A DNA stretch of 64,000 nt from Lepidodermella squamata (taxonomy: Eukaryota; Gastrotricha): positions 930,001-994,000 of the forward strand of contig JBLDXI010000012.1 of NCBI GenBank assembly GCA_047495785.1, written 5' to 3'. Shown one piece after another: positions 23,812 to 33,651 of the stretch. Numbering within the stretch: the first letter of the stretch is position 1; the number at the start of each line of letters is the position of its first letter. The notes under the pieces are model-generated. The model was given only the letters and a program-made list of their open reading frames with translations, searched no databases and was not told the DNA's origin. The position numbers were made by a program, and so were the translations under genes.

Positions 23812-24403
23812 ATGCGCGCTGTCCTAGTTTTGGCTGCTGTCGCCCTCATGGGCGTTGGTAACAGCATTTCTGATGCATTATTTGAAATTGCATTTATGTT
23901 CCATTTCAATATCAGCTTTCACCAGCGTTGAGGCTGGTCGTGGTAACAAGGGCAAGAGCGTCTCGAAGAGCGTCTCCATCAGCGTGTCGTACAACCGGCA
24001 GCCGAAGAAGCACGCGATGAAGAAGCGCCCGGCCAAGAAGGCCTTCGTCGGTGGGCGCAAGCACCGCCGTGCCTCGTTCTCCAAGTCCGTGTCCGCGTCG
24101 GTGTCGGCCCGCACGAACAAGCACACCCGCAAGGTCTCCACCAAGAAGTTCATGCGCGTGCACAAGCGCGGATCCATGTCCGGCTCGTACTCGCGCTCGG
24201 GCTCCTTCGGCGGCTACAACAACAAGCATGGCAACAAGAAGGGCCATGGTGGCAAGAAGTTCGGAGGCAAGAAGCACGGCGGCAAGAAGCACGGTGGCAA
24301 GCACGGCAAGGGTCGCAAGGGCAGCAAGAGCGGCAGCTACTCGGCCTCCAACAACTTCTCGTACTCGGTCGCCGTCGAGACCGGTGCTGCTCCCAGCAAA
24401 TAA
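23812..24403 (+). CDS. Lysine/serine/glycine-rich secreted protein, KS copy A
   Basis: Exon 1 (23812-23857) and exon 2 (23916-24403) are separated by a 58-bp intron inside the signal peptide and encode 177 aa. Signal peptide MRAVLVLAAVALMGVAFTSV ends at EA. The mature protein is very basic and low in complexity: an S-V-S-x-S alternation (GKSVSKSVSISVSYNR), a Lys/Arg block (KKHAMKKRPAKK), a second alternation (FSKSVSASVSARTNK), SGSYSRSGSFGGYN, then GGKKHGGKK-type repeats, and an end of SASNNFSYSVAVETGAAPSK. No Cys remains in the mature chain. No known family is recognised. It could be a structural, adhesive or antimicrobial secretion. GC-rich third positions suggest high expression. It differs from the other copies by a Gly in FVGGRKHRR and by NNKHGNKKGH. 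Confidence 0.85.
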
Positions 24404-24587
24404 ATGATTTCAATGAAAAACTCTGCTTCAAAATTGATAATTTATTCCATGATCTGAAATCTGAAGAATAAAATACAGAAATATCTCTATATTCCAATTT
24501 ATCCTAATATTACAGTTGATTTAGAGGAAGAAGGGAGCCTATTTCAGGCAATAAATGCGCCATCATTCAGCTAATTCCATTTTGAAT

Positions 24588-24640
24588 ATGCAAATGACAC
24601 ATGTCGAAATTGCATTCCGATGCTTTTTCGGTATTTAAGG
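24588..24640 (+). promoter_or_regulatory. U6-type Pol III promoter (octamer, PSE-like, TATA)
   Basis: An octamer ATGCAAAT at 24588-24595 is followed by a block cgaaattgcattccgatg that recurs at the other tandem U6 copies and probably acts as the proximal sequence element. A TATA-like tatttaagg lies at 24632-24640, ending about 22 bp before the U6 start. The order and spacing match snRNA-type Pol III promoters. Confidence 0.75.
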
Positions 24641-24661
24641 TGGGTCAGTTGTCGTCTGAAT

Positions 24662-24678
24662 GTCAATCTTCGGATTGG

Positions 24679-24717
<39 letters not shown>

Positions 24718-24768
24718 GGCCCCTGCGCAAGGATGACACGCAAAATCGTGAAGCGTTCCATATTTTTT
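24662..24768 (+). ncRNA. U6: U6 spliceosomal snRNA, copy A
   Basis: The 5' stem-loop closes on a UUCG tetraloop. It is followed by the universal U6 core: ATATACTAAAATTGGAAC, the ACAGAGA box (ATACAGAGAAGATTAGCATG), then CCCTGCGCAAGGATGACACG and the 3' GTGAAGCGTTCC, ending in a T run that is the Pol III terminator. The 5' end was placed at the G opening the stem, 22 bp after the TATA box. It lies downstream of KS copy A as part of the repeated cassette. Confidence 0.95.
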
Positions 24769-24789
24769 GAAAATCACCATAAAATGGCC

Positions 24790-25260
24790 GGCCGACACAA
24801 TAGCTAAACCGAAATGGCGAATCCACAATAGCACGCGACTAAATAGCGAAAATATTGTGATGCCCATAATAGAGGTGCGTTTTTTATTAAAACCGTGGTG
24901 CTATTGTTCAGCGCTGTGATCAATGTTTCGGTGAGATTCGCAACAGAGAAAGCACAATCGGCACGTCTATCATGAACTGAACGGCTCGAATTGCAGTCTA
25001 GGCCGGTCAGAAAAGACAAATCCCCGCGCGGATTACGAACATTTGGCCGCCTCTGTTGCGAATCTCACCGAAACATTGATCACAGCGCTGAACAATAGCA
25101 CCACGGTTTTAATAAAAAACGCACCTTAGCGAGCGACTGTTTAGAAATCCCGGAATAGCGCGCGACATATTAGCGAAATTTTCATTATCACCATAATAGC
25201 GAGTGAGGAAATAGAGAAATTATCCTTTTTCAAAAGTGAACATCAGGTTTTGATTATTTT
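24790..25260. repeat. Cassette flank with repeated aatagc(g) motifs
   Basis: Downstream of the U6 copies at 24.7 and 33.6 kb, 'aatagc' or 'aatagcg' recurs every 15-30 bp (cacaatagc, actaaatagcg, ataatagcg, ggaatagcg, cataatagcg). The block is nearly identical at 33680-33845 apart from the MITE inserted here. The role is unknown. Confidence 0.55.
24873..25126. mobile_element. MITE with 76-bp perfect inverted repeats and TAG target duplication
   Basis: The termini AGGTGCGTTTTTTATTAAAA and their exact inverse extend for 76 bp on each side of a core of about 100 bp. The element is flanked by TAG at 24870-24872 and 25127-25129. The paralogous cassette at 33753-33755 has the single TAG with no insert, an exact empty site. 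The 254-bp element has no open frame. A 3-bp duplication fits PIF/Harbinger-like or related DNA transposons. Confidence 0.9.
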
Positions 25261-25269
25261 TCAATTTGC

Positions 25270-25560
25270 GTTCATTTTTAAAATTTAAGAACGGACGCCT
25301 CAAAATTAAACTGGTAGCACTGGTTTATGGAAATTGCGCCTCTCTCTCGCTGAATGATAACAATGTCCTAAATACCCACAAAGTGAGACTCAATTTTTCG
25401 GTATATAAAATAAGAAAATATTTACCATATGCGGCGCATAAATCAGTGATTGCACCTGTCTGAGATGAGGGGCATAAGCATTTTCCGTGCTTGTTCGCTC
25501 TTGAGATAAACAACTTGTAAGGCGCTCATTATTTGACATCATCTCATCTCCCAATAATAA
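25270..25560. other. Conserved non-coding block in the cassette
   Basis: This block (ctcaatttttcggtatataa, then cctgtctgagatgaggggca) is repeated at 33890-34185 and, more diverged, at 58300-58490. It contains a TATA-like tatataaa. It is non-coding on all frames in every copy. It may be a cassette regulatory element or an unrecognised transcript. Confidence 0.4.
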
Positions 25561-25929
25561 TAAATGTGAAAATACTCGAGGCGTGACGCTATGATCTGAA
25601 GAATAAAATACTGAAAATATCCTATGTTACTCTATGTCTTGTTTCATTTTGTTAATGGTTAATGGCTCATGTGTTCACCTATTTAGCTGGCCGTAGAGGG
25701 CCACTGCTTCACCTTCTCTCTCATTTTTGTAGTCAACTGCAGAACTATCGATCCTGTTTGCTAGTAAATTGATCTTTCAATTTAATATTTCACAAATATA
25801 ATTTTTTCTGAAACTTTTTGGCTGGTGGTTTGGTCTCATTCTTTCGTGTCACAATGAAATCCGATCGCGTGAGCTTACAATCGCACGATCAAGACTGCAC
25901 GACACGTGCCTTAACCATACTGCGAGGCC

Positions 25930-25937
25930 TATAAAAA
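25930..25937 (+). promoter_or_regulatory. TATA box of sHSP copy 1
   Basis: TATAAAAA lies 109-116 bp before the start codon, with the same sequence and spacing at 34559-34566 (copy 2). Copy 3 has TATAAAAT at 47219-47226. I could not make out convincing heat-shock elements upstream. Confidence 0.65.
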
Positions 25938-26045
25938 GCGATCTGCTGACTAGCTACGATCATCACCTGCTTTTGCAACTTAAAGCTCATAGCAATCTTC
26001 TCGTTTTCATTTTCGTTCGTGTTTTGATCCTCTTCAAACTCTAAA

Positions 26046-27400
26046 ATGGCCTGCTCGTACAACTTCCAACCGACCCTGTCGACCGTCGCTCCCTCGATCG
26101 CCGGCTACTCGAGCCCGATGAACGTCGAGAGCCTGCTCCGCAGCAAGGCCGGCATCTACTCGCCGTCGTCTGTTGAGCGCAGCCTCATCAACGCCGCCGT
26201 CCCGACCCCGTTCGCCGCTGCCGCTGGCATCCACAACGTCAACGCCTTCGCCTCGTCCCCGGTCGCCTACAACACCTTCGTCTCGCCGATCGAGTGCGGA
26301 GCCGAGACCGGCCGCGTCTTCGGTGCCGAGTGCGGTGCCCAGCTGGCCGCCATCGTCGCCGCCCGCCTCAACACCTTCGTCGGCCAGGAGGTGGCCGTCC
26401 GCATCGGCGCCCAGTGGGGAGCCGAGATGTGCGCCAAGCTGGGTGCCGAGCTCGCCGTCAAGCTCGTCAACGGCTGGCCGGTCGAGCAGTGCGCCCGCTG
26501 GTGCTACACCTTCGGAGCCGAGCACGGCGCCGAACTGGGTGCCATCATCGCCCAGCGCCTGGGTGCCATCTACACCGCCGAGTTCGCCGCCCGCATCGGC
26601 GCCGAGCTCTTCGCCGACGTCTGCGCCAAGCAGTGCTACGTCATCGCCGCCCGCGTCGCCGAGTCGCGCTTCGGTGGTGCCTCCAACACCTGGAACGCCG
26701 CCCGCCTCGCCAACAACTGGACCGGCTCGTTCGAGCGCTTCGGTGGCCTCAACTACCCGACCACCTTCGGCCCCTTCGGTGCCAACACCTGGGCCAACGG
26801 CGCCAACACCTGGTCGAACACCCTGTCGGCTGACAACAAGCTGTACAACATCGCCTTCCGCCCGTCCTCCGAGGTCGAGCTCTACACCCTGACCCACCCG
26901 ATCCGCATGATCGACGTCGAGGGCAACCGCCAGCTGTACCTGTGCTTCGAGCTCAAGGGCTTCAAGCCTGAGGAAGTCACCGTCACCCTGAACAAGGCCG
27001 AGCGCGCCGTCGTCGTCGAGGCTGCCCACGAGGCCAAGGACGGCAAGGAGCACACCGTCGCCCGCAAGTACTCGCGCAAGTTCGTCCTGCCCGAGGTGAG
27101 ATTTCTTAGCTCCTCTAACTAATATCCCTAAATTCGTCTCAATTTCAGTCTCTGTCCAAGATCGACCTGACCAAGGTTGAGCTCAAGTCGTGCCTGACCC
27201 AGGAGGGCCACCTCGTCGTCGAGTGCCAGCTGCCGAAGATGACCACCGAGGAGATCGCCAAGTGCCCGACCATGTCCGAGCTGTACAACAAGCTGCCCGC
27301 CTTCGGAGGCTTCAACGCCGCCGTCCAGGCCTTCGGCGGCATCAACGGCGTCAACTGCAACGTCAACCACGTCAAGCCCGTCACCGTCAAGACCGCCTAA
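26046..27400 (+). CDS. Small heat-shock protein with Ala/Gly/Glu-repeat N-terminus, copy 1
   Basis: Exons 26046-27095 and 27149-27400 (53-bp intron ending aatttcag) encode 433 aa, about twice the usual sHSP length. Residues 1-75 are Ser/Pro-rich. Residues about 82-205 form a helical-looking repeat of GAExGAxLxAxIAxRL units, e.g. GAEHGAELGAIIAQRL and ARIGAELFADVCAK, unusually rich in Cys. Then comes a Phe/Gly/Asn/Thr linker (ANTWANGANTWSNT). The alpha-crystallin domain is at about 285-400 (LYLCFELKGFKPEEVTVTL, RKYSRKFVLPE, LTQEGHLVVECQLPK), and the end is VKPVTVKTA. It should be a chaperone holdase. I know no family with this N-terminal repeat. Codon use is extremely GC-biased. Compared with copies 2 and 3 it carries an extra ANG-ANT duplication. 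Confidence 0.9.
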
Positions 27401-27927
27401 GCGAAAGTCGAAACAGAATTGAGAAGATGAGCAATAATGCGCAATGCTAAAGAACTTTTCTTGGGGAAAAATTGTGATAACATTTGATGTGATACTCTTG
27501 TGTGATTCGCAGTTTTTCTCAAGACAGTAAAACAAGAGATTTTGCGTAAATAATGTCTGCTATACTTAATTCCGATAGTTGACTTTCAGTGAGTGCGCAA
27601 AGTTTCTTACAGATCAACACCCGGGTCCAGGTTCGCCTCCACGTCATGGAGCCATTTCTTTGCACAAATCATCAATATTTTTTTATACTGACACAGTTTT
27701 TTTTTCAACTGACATATGCCTCGCAAAAATGTTTAACGACTGGCATCAAGCTATCGATAAGGGTTTAATTGCAGCATCGAAAAAGCCTTCGACACGCCAA
27801 GCTCATTATTTCGTTTGATTTATCATTGCTTTGATGCAGAGGCCGGGCCGAATTTCTGAATATTCGTGTTTAATGGCTCAGGCAAAAAATCGGGGTAGTC
27901 CTGCGTCGGTCAACATCTAAGTCACAT

Positions 27928-28245
27928 GTCGTACTCGGACCTCTCATCTTCACAATATCCGTGAACGAAATCGCGGCGATATCCTCTAGTTCAACTATAG
28001 CCGACGACACCACCATCTACTTCGCAGCTAAAACCGACCACGAAATCAATGGGACATCAATAATTTAGTTACCAACTGGCTGAATTCCAAAAGCATCAAA
28101 GTCAATTCGAAAAAATATCGGCTGATGATCCTATCTCTGAGCGAAAAATCGAAATCACCATCGATGGCAACTAAATCGAGGAAACCGAATCAATGCGGCT
28201 CCTTGGCTTTACCTTCGCCAACAAGCTACTACACCACGAGGGGAT
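27928..28245 (+). mobile_element. Degenerate non-LTR retrotransposon reverse transcriptase fragment
   Basis: Successive frames read VVLGPLIFTISVNEI, then the catalytic-loop remnant STIADDTTIYFAAKTDHEIN (Y-A-D-D eroded to I-A-D-D), then NNLVTNWLNSKSIKVNSKK and MRLLGFTFANKL. These are the palm and thumb motifs of Jockey/I-type LINE reverse transcriptases. At least two frameshifts and stops break the frame. It interrupts the sHSP 3' flank that is continuous in the other cassettes (shared sequence resumes at about 28318). Confidence 0.82.
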
Positions 28246-28764
28246 GTCGACTCCGGCGTGTCCGGAATGTTCAGGTGTGTCACCGACGAAGCACGCGACG
28301 TCAACGAGAGATTTTACAGATAGGCTGATGTTCTGTAGTGTTCTTGTAGTAATTGAGAATCGAACAATGTATAAGTATTTCGAGCTTTATCTTTGGGACC
28401 CCATGTCCATTCATAATGTTAGGTATTGGGTATAAAAAGCAAATGACCACGATCATCTAGAAGTTGAATTAGCTTGAGTCGATTTTTCCAAAGTCAACTT
28501 AGACCCTGAATTCTTAAAAACTTGACACCGCCCTAAAACAATGGCCGAAAATTCCAAATGAATTAAAAAGCCGATATCTCGTATCGATTACATAATTGCA
28601 ATTAGCAGACTATCTGTGATCGAAGAATATGCTCCAATTAACTTATTTGTGCGCTTCGATAAAGGACGCCGACAGTATAAAATCTCGCAGTTTATGAGAC
28701 GGCTTCAAGCAACTTTTATTTGCGATTATCAATCCGTTCTTTGAAACCCTATAAAACCATCAAA

Positions 28765-29362
28765 ATGCGTACCGTGTTCGCTCTGTTGGCATTCGTTCTA
28801 TTGGCTCTCGGTAACAACTTTCCCATTTAGATTATTCGCGAAATAAATCACTCAATTCTCTTCAGCCTTCTCTGAGGTCGAAGCTGGCCGCGGAAACAAG
28901 GGCAAAGGTGTCTCGAAGAGCGTCTCGAAGAGCGTCTCCATCAGCGTGTCGTACAACCGGCAGCCGAAGAAGCACGCGATGAAGAAGCGCCCGGCCAAGA
29001 AGGCCTTCGTCGCTGGGCGCAAGCACCGCCGTGCCTCGTTCTCCAAGTCCGTGTCCGCGTCGGTGTCGGCCCGCACGAACAAGCACACCCGCAAGGTCTC
29101 CACCAAGAAGTTCATGCGCGTGCACAAGCGCGGATCCATGTCCGGCTCGTACTCGCGCTCGGGCTCCTTCGGCGGCTACAACAAGAAGGGCGGCAACAAA
29201 CGCCACGGTGGCAAGAAGTTTGGAGGCAAGAAGTTTGGTGGCAAGAAGCACGGTGGCAAGCACGGCAAGGGTCGCAAGGGCAGCAAGAGCGGCAGCTACT
29301 CGGCCTCCAACAACTTCTCGTACTCGGTCGCCGTCGAGACCGGTGCTGCTCCCAGCAAATAA
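28765..29362 (+). CDS. Lysine/serine-rich secreted protein, KS copy B
   Basis: Exons 28765-28810 and 28866-29362 (55-bp intron in the signal peptide) encode 180 aa. The signal peptide differs from copies A, D and E (MRTVFALLAFVLLALAFSEV, then EA), while the mature part is nearly identical to them. It has an extra SVSKSVSKSVS unit near the start, and GGKKFGGKKFGGKKHGGKHG near the end. The TATA box TATAAAAT at 28676-28683 is 82 bp before the ATG. No U6 follows this copy; its 3' flank leads into a dispersed repeat and then the first P450. The function is unrecognised. Confidence 0.85.
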
Positions 29363-29519
29363 TAAAACATTTGAATCAAATTTTGCTCCAAAAATGATAA
29401 TTTATTCCATGATCTGAAGAAAAAAATACAGAAAATTTGCTATTTCCCAGTAGTTCCGGTTTTTTAAAGGTTCACGTGTTTCATCATTTAGCATCGCGTA
29501 GTTTCGTTGAATGTTCGGA

Positions 29520-29730
29520 TTCAAATGTTCACTGTTCGGACAGTAAAGAAATATTTGGCGTAGGCATGAAGCATGATACATGGATGCCGTCGGTACCAGC
29601 GGCCGAGTCGCTCGGCCGTGTACAACTTGTACAAAAGCGGAATCCCGTGGCGTACATTGATGGAGCGAGCCGGCGACACGAGGCTGGGGTCGCGTAGATA
29701 GTCGGCCTGCCGACGGTGCCGATAGTGGTA
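29520..29730. repeat. Dispersed repeat R1
   Basis: Shares blocks with 39880-40330, 45905-46132 plus 46642-46800, and 52050-52500, e.g. acaaaagcggaa, gagccggcgacacgaggctg and tagtcggcctgccgacgg. It is non-coding. The copies diverge by about 15-25% by eye, so it is an older interspersed family rather than part of the recent duplication. Confidence 0.7.
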
Positions 29731-30267
29731 ACAGCAACTGGACAAGCTAGTGCACCAAACCACTAGACAGAAAGGTACGGAGATTTCGCTTCAGCCCCAC
29801 TAAAGTCGTTACAGTTTTTTTGCCCGAAATGCCGCTCACCCACAAGCTATATTTCATTTACTTCTATAAAATTATGTTCGAAGTACTAACCATAGCCCGT
29901 GCCTTGAAAACTTCGTTTGCGTGTGCGCACGCCATTGTGTTGCTGCCAATACTTTTTTCATACTCTTTCTTATACATAAATTGTATGGCCATGAAAAACG
30001 CCGTGTGAATTCATATTAAAATTGTCCGAATATAATTCAGACTCCTTAAAATTGTCCGGATTTGATTTGAAAAACCATCGTATATCGTTTAAGATTGCTA
30101 AAAGTATCAAAAGAGAACTCAGTTTCGTTCTTATCGCTGTCCATAAAACCGCGGCTTAAATTGCCAATTGTCAACCCACAAAAATAAGAAAGGAATTTTA
30201 GCAGTTTGAAGCTCCAGTAGAACCTGTTTTCAAAACGTTTGACGAATTGAAATCTGCAGGCCTCGAT

Positions 30268-32029
30268 ATGTTCTTGTTACTAGCCAGTAGTGTAGTGGTA
30301 TTCATTCTTTTTGGATGGAAACGCTACATTTTAGACCGCAGATATCGCCTACCACCCGGGCCGTTGCCTCTTCCATACATCGGCAGCTTGTACCAGATGG
30401 CTTTGCACGGTGCCAAGTCAAAATTATGGCAAACGATCGCTTCGTTAGGAGAGAAATACGGACCAATCTACACCTTTTATTTCGGCCCAATTCGCATGGT
30501 TGCCTTGAACGATGCCGAGATGATACAGCAAGTCCTTGTCCACCAGGGCAAGACGTTTCAAGGGCGATATGAGCCTTTCATCCCCGGCGCAAAGAAATTC
30601 TTCAAGGGCATAGTCTTTTCGAACAATGACAGATGGCGAAAGCATCGCAGATTCGGCCTCAAAGCTATGCGAGATTTTGGTAATTTACTTATATAACACG
30701 ATTATCCCACCGTGTCTTTTCCCATCCTTAGTCCTTTATTTTTTTCTTTTCAATTCCGATTGCTAATTTTCTTATCATTCGAACTTCTGGTATCAATAGA
30801 AGGGATTTAGGTCCTATTCTCAGTTCCCTTTCCTATTCCCAAGATTATTCCTTTAATCTCAGTTATCAACTCGTTATTGTGACTACAACTTCGACAATTT
30901 ATTTATCCTATAAGGAATGGGTAAGGATATCATGGTTGCGAAAATTCAGGAAGAGGCGAGATTCCTTCTAGAGGACTTCGAGATCGCAGCAAAGGCAGAA
31001 GAGGGGTTGGATCCTGCTATGATCAATGTCTATGCAGTATCGAATGTCATTTGCTCGCTCGTATTCGGAAAGCGGTTCGACAGAGACAACAAAACTTATC
31101 AGAAATTGATATCACTGATTAAAGAATTGACAAGTCAAACTCTGGCTGAGCAAGGCGCATTTCTACTCATTCCTTACCTGGAAGAAATAGCGGATTCGAG
31201 CCAAATCAAGAGCTCGCTTATTTTTATGGCCCTTCTTGAAAGAGTCGTTCGAGAAGCTGTCGAAGAACATCGGCTAGACTACGATCCTGAAAATATCCGC
31301 GATTTTCCGGATCTGTTCATCGAAGCGGAGAAGCAAGGCGAGCCGTTCTCGTACAAAGACTACAGAGAAATCTTAGGCGACATGTTCGTCGCTGGAACTG
31401 ACACGACATCTGTAGCCCTAACTTGGACGCTGTTCTATCTATCGAAATATCCCGAGGTCCAGAGGAAATGCCAGGATGCGATTGATAAAGCGATTGAATC
31501 AGACCGTCTGCCAACTCTGAGCGATCGCGCTAATATGGCCTACGTCGATGCTGTCATGTTCGAAGCGTTGCGATACGCGTCTTTGGTCCCAACGGCTCTT
31601 TATCATACGAATTTGGATGAACCAGCAAAAGTTGCAGGCATGCTATAGAAATGGTTTCCTAGTATCTTTTATTACTTCTCTATTCCATCAGGCTTCGACA
31701 TACCTCCTTATACCATGGTTATGTACAACATAGCTGCAGTTCACCATGACAGAAACTACTGGAAGGATCCGGAAGTGTTTAGACCCGAGCGATTTCTGGA
31801 TTCTAGTGGGAAATTGTTGAGCCATTCCAGCCATTTCTTCCCGTTTGGCCTGGGTCCTCGCATTTGCTTGGGTGAAGGACTTGCTCGAGTTGAGTACTTC
31901 ATCTTCCTGACAGCTGTTCTGCATCGTTACTCGTTCGAACTGATATCGAAGGATGTCGAGGCCTGCGATGGGCCCGATGGTCTCGTTCTTCAGCCTCCAA
32001 AATTCAGGCTGAGAGTCAGCAGTCGCTAA
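30268..32029 (+). CDS. Cytochrome P450, CYP2-clan-like, copy 1
   Basis: Exons 30268-30679, 30915-31637 and 31692-32029 encode 490 aa, a normal microsomal P450 length. The N-terminal anchor MFLLLASSVVVFILFGW is followed by the Pro-rich hinge LPPGPLPLPYIG. The I-helix oxygen-binding motif is FVAGTDTTS, the ExxR motif is EALR, the PERF motif is FRPERF, and the haem loop is FPFGLGPRICLGEG with the axial Cys. A RDFGMGKDIM block after the C-helix is typical of the CYP2 clan. It should be a haem monooxygenase of the ER membrane, with unknown substrate. The second intron has a GC donor (gttgcag|gcatgc) where copies 2 and 3 have GT. Start is the first Met (ATG 30268) before the anchor. Confidence 0.92.
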
Positions 32030-32711
32030 AATTGCAATTGGATTAATTTTTCGTGACTTCGTCGTCTCTGCGAAAAACAATGGTCTTCTACTAAAAACAC
32101 TGATGTCCTGAAATGGCAATAGTTGCCCGGTATCTTAGATTTTAGATTTTAATAGATATTACAAATTTTAATTTAAAAGGTAGATAGAAATGGCCATTCA
32201 TTAACTTGCGCATATATTTTCGCATGATGTGCTTCGCTTTAGTTATTACAAGGCCTAATGAATACTTCGGAAATTGTTGTTCTCTCAATTCCTGCGAAAC
32301 TTTGCATTTTACCCTGAATTGTTTTTCTTCAATTTTTAAAAACAGTAAAATGTTGAGGAGAGCTATTCATTTCCAAAACGTGTTTATACTCGATAGTTTC
32401 TATTACGAAGCGTGAACATTTTTTTGAATTTAGAATAAGTGCCTCGTTTTAATTCTTCCGTGATCGAATATCAATCGCCTTTGCAGCTATAATCACATTT
32501 CACGGCGAATTAGTTGAATAATCAGTTCTCAAAAAGAAACCAATAACCAAACTAATCAATGCAAACTAATCTGTCATTAGGGATCAATAGAATGCGCCTT
32601 GGAAAATGGAATGACCATGTATAAAAGCTTGAACAGATCTCAACTAAAGGCATCATCGACAATCCTCTGAAATTGAAGATTCATCTTTTCCGTCAAATCC
32701 AACATACCAGA
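32030..32711. promoter_or_regulatory. P450 copy 1 to KS copy C interval
   Basis: AT-rich, with P450 3' flank and the KS-C promoter. TATAAAAG at 32620-32627 lies 85-92 bp before the KS-C start codon. The interval is homologous to 44764-45197 and 56884-57317, which are shorter. Confidence 0.55.
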
Positions 32712-33293
32712 ATGCGTGCTGTTTTCGCTTTGACTGCTGTCGTTCTCTTGGCCCTAGGTAAATCTTGAAAGCGTTTGCTGGTCCAATAACTCGTCTTTTT
32801 ACTCTCAGCTTTCTCCGAAGCCGAGGCTGGCCGTGGTAACAAGGGTAAAAGCGTCTCGAAGAGCGTCTCCATCAGCGTGTCGTACAACCGGCAGCCGAAG
32901 AAGCACGCGATGAAGAAGCGCCCGGCCAAGAAGGCCTTCGTCGCTGGGCGCAAGCACCGCCGTGCCTCGTTCTCCAAGTCCGTGTCCGCGTCGGTGTCGG
33001 CCCGCACGAACAAGCACACCCGCAAGGTCTCCACCAAGAAGTTCATGCGCGTGCACAAGCGCGGATCCATGTCCGGCTCGTACTCGCGCTCGGGCTCCTT
33101 CGGCGGCTACAACAAGAAGGGCGGCAACAAACGCCACGGTGGCAAGAAGTTTGGAGGCAAGAAGTTTGGCGGCAAGAAGTTCGGCGGCAAGCACGGCAAG
33201 GGTCGCAAGGGCAGCAAGAGCGGCAGCTACTCGGCCTCCAACAACTTCTCGTACTCGGTCGCCGTCGAGACCGGTGCTGCTCCCAGCAAATAA
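32712..33293 (+). CDS. Lysine/serine-rich secreted protein, KS copy C
   Basis: Exons 32712-32757 and 32809-33293 (51-bp intron) encode 176 aa. The signal peptide MRAVFALTAVVLLALAFSEA ends at EA. The mature chain matches the other copies, with three FGGKK units in a row (KKFGGKKFGGKKFGGKHG) where copies A, B, D and E have His-containing units. There is no Cys in the mature part. It sits between P450 copy 1 and U6 copy C. Family features are as in copy A; no function is recognised. Confidence 0.85.
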
Positions 33294-33467
33294 ATGATTT
33301 CAATGAAAAACTGTGCTTCAAAATTGATAATTTATTCCATAAATCTGAAGAATAAAATACAGAAATATCTCTATATTCCAATTTATTCTAATATTGCAAT
33401 TGATTTGGAGGATGAAGGGAGCCTATTTTAGGAAAGAAATTAGCATTATTCAGCTAATTCCATTTTG

Positions 33468-33524
33468 AATATGCAAATGAGACCGGTCGAAATCACATTC
33501 CGATGTTTTTTCTGTATTTAAGGC
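33468..33524 (+). promoter_or_regulatory. U6-type Pol III promoter, copy C
   Basis: Holds the octamer ATGCAAAT (about 33471-33478), the shared block cgaaatcacattccgatg and tatttaagg just upstream of U6 copy C. The order and spacing match copy A, with a few substitutions between octamer and PSE-like block. Confidence 0.72.
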
Positions 33525-33544
33525 TGGTCAGAGGGTGTTGGAAT

Positions 33545-33561
33545 GTCAATCTTCGGATTGG

Positions 33562-33600
<39 letters not shown>

Positions 33601-33651
33601 GGCCCCTGCGCAAGGATGACACGCAAAATCGTGAAGCGTTCCATATTTTTT
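33545..33651 (+). ncRNA. U6: U6 spliceosomal snRNA, copy C
   Basis: Identical through the U6 core to the copy at 24662: UUCG-capped 5' stem, ACAGAGA box, CCCTGCGCAAGGATGACACG block, 3' GTGAAGCGTTCC and terminal T run. It lies downstream of KS copy C. Confidence 0.95.

Noticed and set aside
24051-24407. Arg/Ala/Ser-rich frames overlapping the KS genes
   Set aside because: They are alternative frames of the low-complexity KS exon, without splice or signal-peptide logic. The chosen frame has a signal peptide split by a conserved intron in all five copies.
25270-25560. Spliced-leader or Sm-class snRNA gene in the conserved cassette block
   Set aside because: There is a caatttttcgg that resembles an Sm site and a TATA-like box, but no recognisable spliced-leader exon with donor and no consistent stem-loops. 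Kept only as an unexplained conserved block.
26034-27053. Long minus-strand open frame opposite sHSP copy 1 (also at 34663 and 47422)
   Set aside because: It mirrors the GC-rich, codon-biased sense exon and disappears at the intron. It has no start context or domain, so it is a shadow frame.
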